A stretch of DNA of 64,000 bases. It comes from Paraprevotella clara YIT 11840 (lineage in GTDB: Bacteria > Bacteroidota > Bacteroidia > Bacteroidales > Bacteroidaceae). How positions within the stretch are numbered: the first letter of the stretch is position 1; every line of letters starts with the position of its first letter. The notes beneath the pieces were generated by a model, which worked only from the letters and a program-made list of their open reading frames with translations, was not told where the DNA came from and did not search any database. Below, piece after piece: positions 62,195 through 64,000 of this stretch. The stretch is from the NCBI RefSeq assembly GCF_000233955.1, contig NZ_JH376618.1, positions 1-64,000 on the forward strand. The letters run 5' to 3'. A program made the position numbers and the translations under genes.

Positions 62195-62236
62195 GAGAAT
62201 GACAAATCATTCGGCTGAAAGCGGAAAATCATTCTC
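62195..62236. repeat. Dispersed repeat, divergent copy D
   Basis: GAGAATGA (62195-62202) pairs with TCATTCTC (62229-62236). Between them is ATCATTCGGCTGAAAGC, close to the ATCGTTCGGCTGAGAAC of copy A. It lies in a 720-bp non-coding stretch (61968-62689) that has no supported gene. Confidence 0.45.
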
Positions 62237-62296
62237 TGCATGTCGGTTCGTGTTTCTCTTTCAAATGCCGGAAAAATATCTTTTTTCCGGCAAATT

Positions 62297-62374
62297 TCCG
62301 GCTTGCAAACCACGTGCCGGATTTATTTGGCTGCTTTTTCCGTTCCAAAATCCGGTAACATCGTGCAAGCCGGA
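62297..62374. repeat. Inverted repeat TCCGGCTTGCA/TGCAAGCCGGA
   Basis: An 11-bp perfect inverted repeat (62297-62307 and 62364-62374) with a 56-nt centre that includes GTGCCGGA and CCGGTAAC. Purpose unknown; it may be another intergenic palindrome family or a decayed terminator. Confidence 0.35.
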
Positions 62375-62689
62375 TGTGTCTTTAAGCTTACGTACCGAGC
62401 CACTTCATGCGGCAGGAAAGGCATGAACGGGTGACAGAGGATAAATATTCTTGCGCATGAGTTGTCATTTTGTTATTCCTGACGGGGTGTATGGTTGCGT
62501 TATTCTTGCCCGAAGCGTTATCTATGTGCAAATACGCGATTCTCAGGGATGCGAAAATGACATCGTGTCAAAGTGTCAATAGCATGCCGGATTGGGCTTT
62601 AATATTTTTTAAGTATAATATAACGTCTTCCGGCAAGTATTTTATAAGGTTCGTTCGTATATATATTATATTCACGTTAAGTTGATAGT

Positions 62690-64000
62690 ATGAATAAAAT
62701 ATTGTATGGCGCGCTGGGAGCCTTCTTCATTTCTTTTCCCATGCAAGCGAAAATACTCGTGTATCCGAGGATAGAAGACAAGGCCGTTGTGGACGACGGC
62801 CGTTACAAGGTGTACGTCAGGGAAGCCGGGACGGAAAATGCGTGGCGGGAGTTACAGGTCTTTTCGGTGGAAGTGGACATGGACACCCGGAGCCGGGCGG
62901 CCATGGCGCAGTTCGACGCAGACGAGCCGGTGGAGGTGAAGGTCGTCACGCCGGAACAGATGGACGACAACGTAAAAATACGGCCACTCTCGCAAGGTAT
63001 ATCATATAATAAGGTGGGCGGGCACGCCTTGACGTTCCGCTTGGAGCGTCCGGCCAAGTTGAGTGTGGAGTTCGGGGGCGACCGCATGGGCAATCTTCAT
63101 TTGTTTGCCAATGCGGTGGAGACGGAGACGTATGACGGAACGGAGGGCGAAGGCGTCGTGGTTTGGGACGGCGGTTCGAAAGATATTTTCCGGAAAGATT
63201 GCCGTCTGATTTATTTCGGTCCCGGCGTACATAAGCCCAAGGATCTGCCCAACGGCGAGATAGACGTACCGAGCAACTGCACGGTCTATCTGGCACCGGG
63301 AGCTTTGGTGAAAGCCAAACTCCGGGTGGACAGGGCGAAGAATGTGCGGATTGTGGGACGCGGGATGCTGTTTCAGCCCTTGCGCGGCGTGGAAATCACC
63401 CGTTCGCGCAACGTACACGTGGAAGGCATTACGGTGGTCAACCCCCAGCATTACACCATATTGGGCGGCGAGAGCCGTAAGGTGACGGTCAGGAATGTGA
63501 AGAGTTTCTCGTCCCGGGGGTGGAGCGACGGAATAGATTTGATGTGTTGCCACGACTGGTTGGTGGACGATGTGTTTCTTCGTACGAGCGACGACTGTCT
63601 GGCATTTTACAACCACCGTTGGTGGTTTTGGGGAGGGACGAGCAACCTGACGGTGCAAAACTCCATTTTGTGGGCCGATGTGGCGCATGCCATTAACGTG
63701 GGAGGTCATGGCGACGACCGTTCCCCGAAAGGAGAGACGCTTCGCGGCGTGAGGTTCCGCAACATAGACGTGCTGAACGTGGATGAGGATGACGACAATT
63801 ACCGTGGAGTGATGGCCGTGTGTGCGGGCGACAAGAACCGGGTGGAGGATGTGTCGTTCGAGGATATCCGGGTGGAAGACTGCGAAGAGGCCCGGCTGAT
63901 AGACATCCGTGTTATTTTCAATGAGAAATACAACCGTGAGCCTGGCGGTCCGATTCGTAACCTTGTCTTCCGTAATATCCGCTACCAAGGGGAAGGGGGA
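62690..64000 (+). CDS. GH28-like (polygalacturonase-type) glycosidase, cut by the window end
   Basis: An open frame begins at ATG 62690 (MNKILYGALGAFFISFPMQA, signal peptide) and runs to the edge without a stop, 437 codons. An N-terminal beta-sandwich is followed by a right-handed beta-helix. The motifs SDGIDLMCC, then VFLRTSDDCLAFYN and later NVGGHGDD supply the paired acidic residues and His-Gly expected of GH28 and the related GH49. It probably hydrolyses galacturonan or rhamnogalacturonan, in keeping with the CE12, GH2 and GH105 genes at 43.8-49.3 kb. Confidence 0.8.
   Translation, partial: MNKILYGALGAFFISFPMQAKILVYPRIEDKAVVDDGRYKVYVREAGTENAWRELQVFSVEVDMDTRSRAAMAQFDADEPVEVKVVTPEQMDDNVKIRPLSQGISYNKVGGHALTFRLERPAKLSVEFGGDRMGNLHLFANAVETETYDGTEGEGVVVWDGGSKDIFRKDCRLIYFGPGVHKPKDLPNGEIDVPSNCTVYLAPGALVKAKLRVDRAKNVRIVGRGMLFQPLRGVEITRSRNVHVEGITVVNPQHYTILGGESRKVTVRNVKSFSSRGWSDGIDLMCCHDWLVDDVFLRTSDDCLAFYNHRWWFWGGTSNLTVQNSILWADVAHAINVGGHGDDRSPKGETLRGVRFRNIDVLNVDEDDDNYRGVMAVCAGDKNRVEDVSFEDIRVEDCEEARLIDIRVIFNEKYNREPGGPIRNLVFRNIRYQGEGG

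Noticed and set aside
62013-62426. 137-residue plus-strand frame
   Set aside because: Spans repeat D and another palindrome; no domain, weak start, atypical residues.

Overview
The window comes from a Bacteroidales-type gut bacterium. Evidence: repeated promoters of the Bacteroidetes form (TTG or TTTG, about 20 bp, then TAnnTTTG), few clear Shine-Dalgarno sequences, a hybrid two-component system, many secreted pectin and plant-glycan hydrolases, a BspA-like leucine-rich repeat protein with a type IX-like C-terminal tail, and an NVEALA-family peptide. The genus cannot be fixed from the window. No SusC/SusD pair, CRISPR array, insertion sequence or prophage was seen.

Region 1 (1-19.6 kb) is the most unusual part. 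An AT-rich half holds two membrane-anchored regulators of one family (712-1317 minus, 3754-4401 plus), a transglutaminase-like lipoprotein, a decayed and an intact NVEALA peptide gene, a six-bladed beta-propeller lipoprotein and a thioredoxin-like CxxC lipoprotein. At 6975 composition turns sharply GC-rich and the row continues with a MauE/DoxX-like redox membrane protein, a signal peptidase I, an O-antigen-ligase/TPR protein and a four-gene tripartite exporter (TolC, lipoprotein adaptor, two RND permeases). I read it as a possible system that makes, oxidises, cleaves and exports a cysteine-rich peptide. Two helically phased repeat arrays sit just upstream of the promoters at 1612 and 4793.

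Region 2 (19.6-37.3 kb): a hybrid two-component regulator split by an in-frame TAG before its DNA-binding domain, an ECF sigma factor, MltG, a GH51 arabinofuranosidase, a 1428-residue BspA-like protein, a flavin reductase, a decayed DUF3791/DUF3990 locus beside a macrodomain hydrolase, and a GH95 fucosidase.

Region 3 (37.3-43.7 kb): a nitrilase-family amidase, then iorA, iorB, an aminotransferase, a phenylacetate-CoA ligase-like enzyme and an ACT-domain protein (aryl-keto-acid and aryl-acid CoA metabolism), followed by tRNA-Thr(CGU).

Region 4 (43.8-49.3 kb): a rhamnogalacturonan operon (GH105, GH2, CE12 esterase). A GH28-like gene runs off the right end at 64000 and probably also acts on pectin.

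Region 5 (49.5-58.1 kb): a membrane protein, a secreted Cys/His-rich peptide, and a probable stress or detoxification regulon: C-S lyase plus DUF3737, MATE pump, alpha/beta hydrolase and two AraC-family paralogues, one with two cysteine clusters. Four promoters here carry the same 21-bp-period operator exactly 30 bp upstream of the -7 element.

Region 6 (58.1-62 kb): a three-gene biotin-dependent acyl-CoA carboxylase operon (biotin carboxylase, biotin carrier, carboxyltransferase) preceded by a cobalamin riboswitch.
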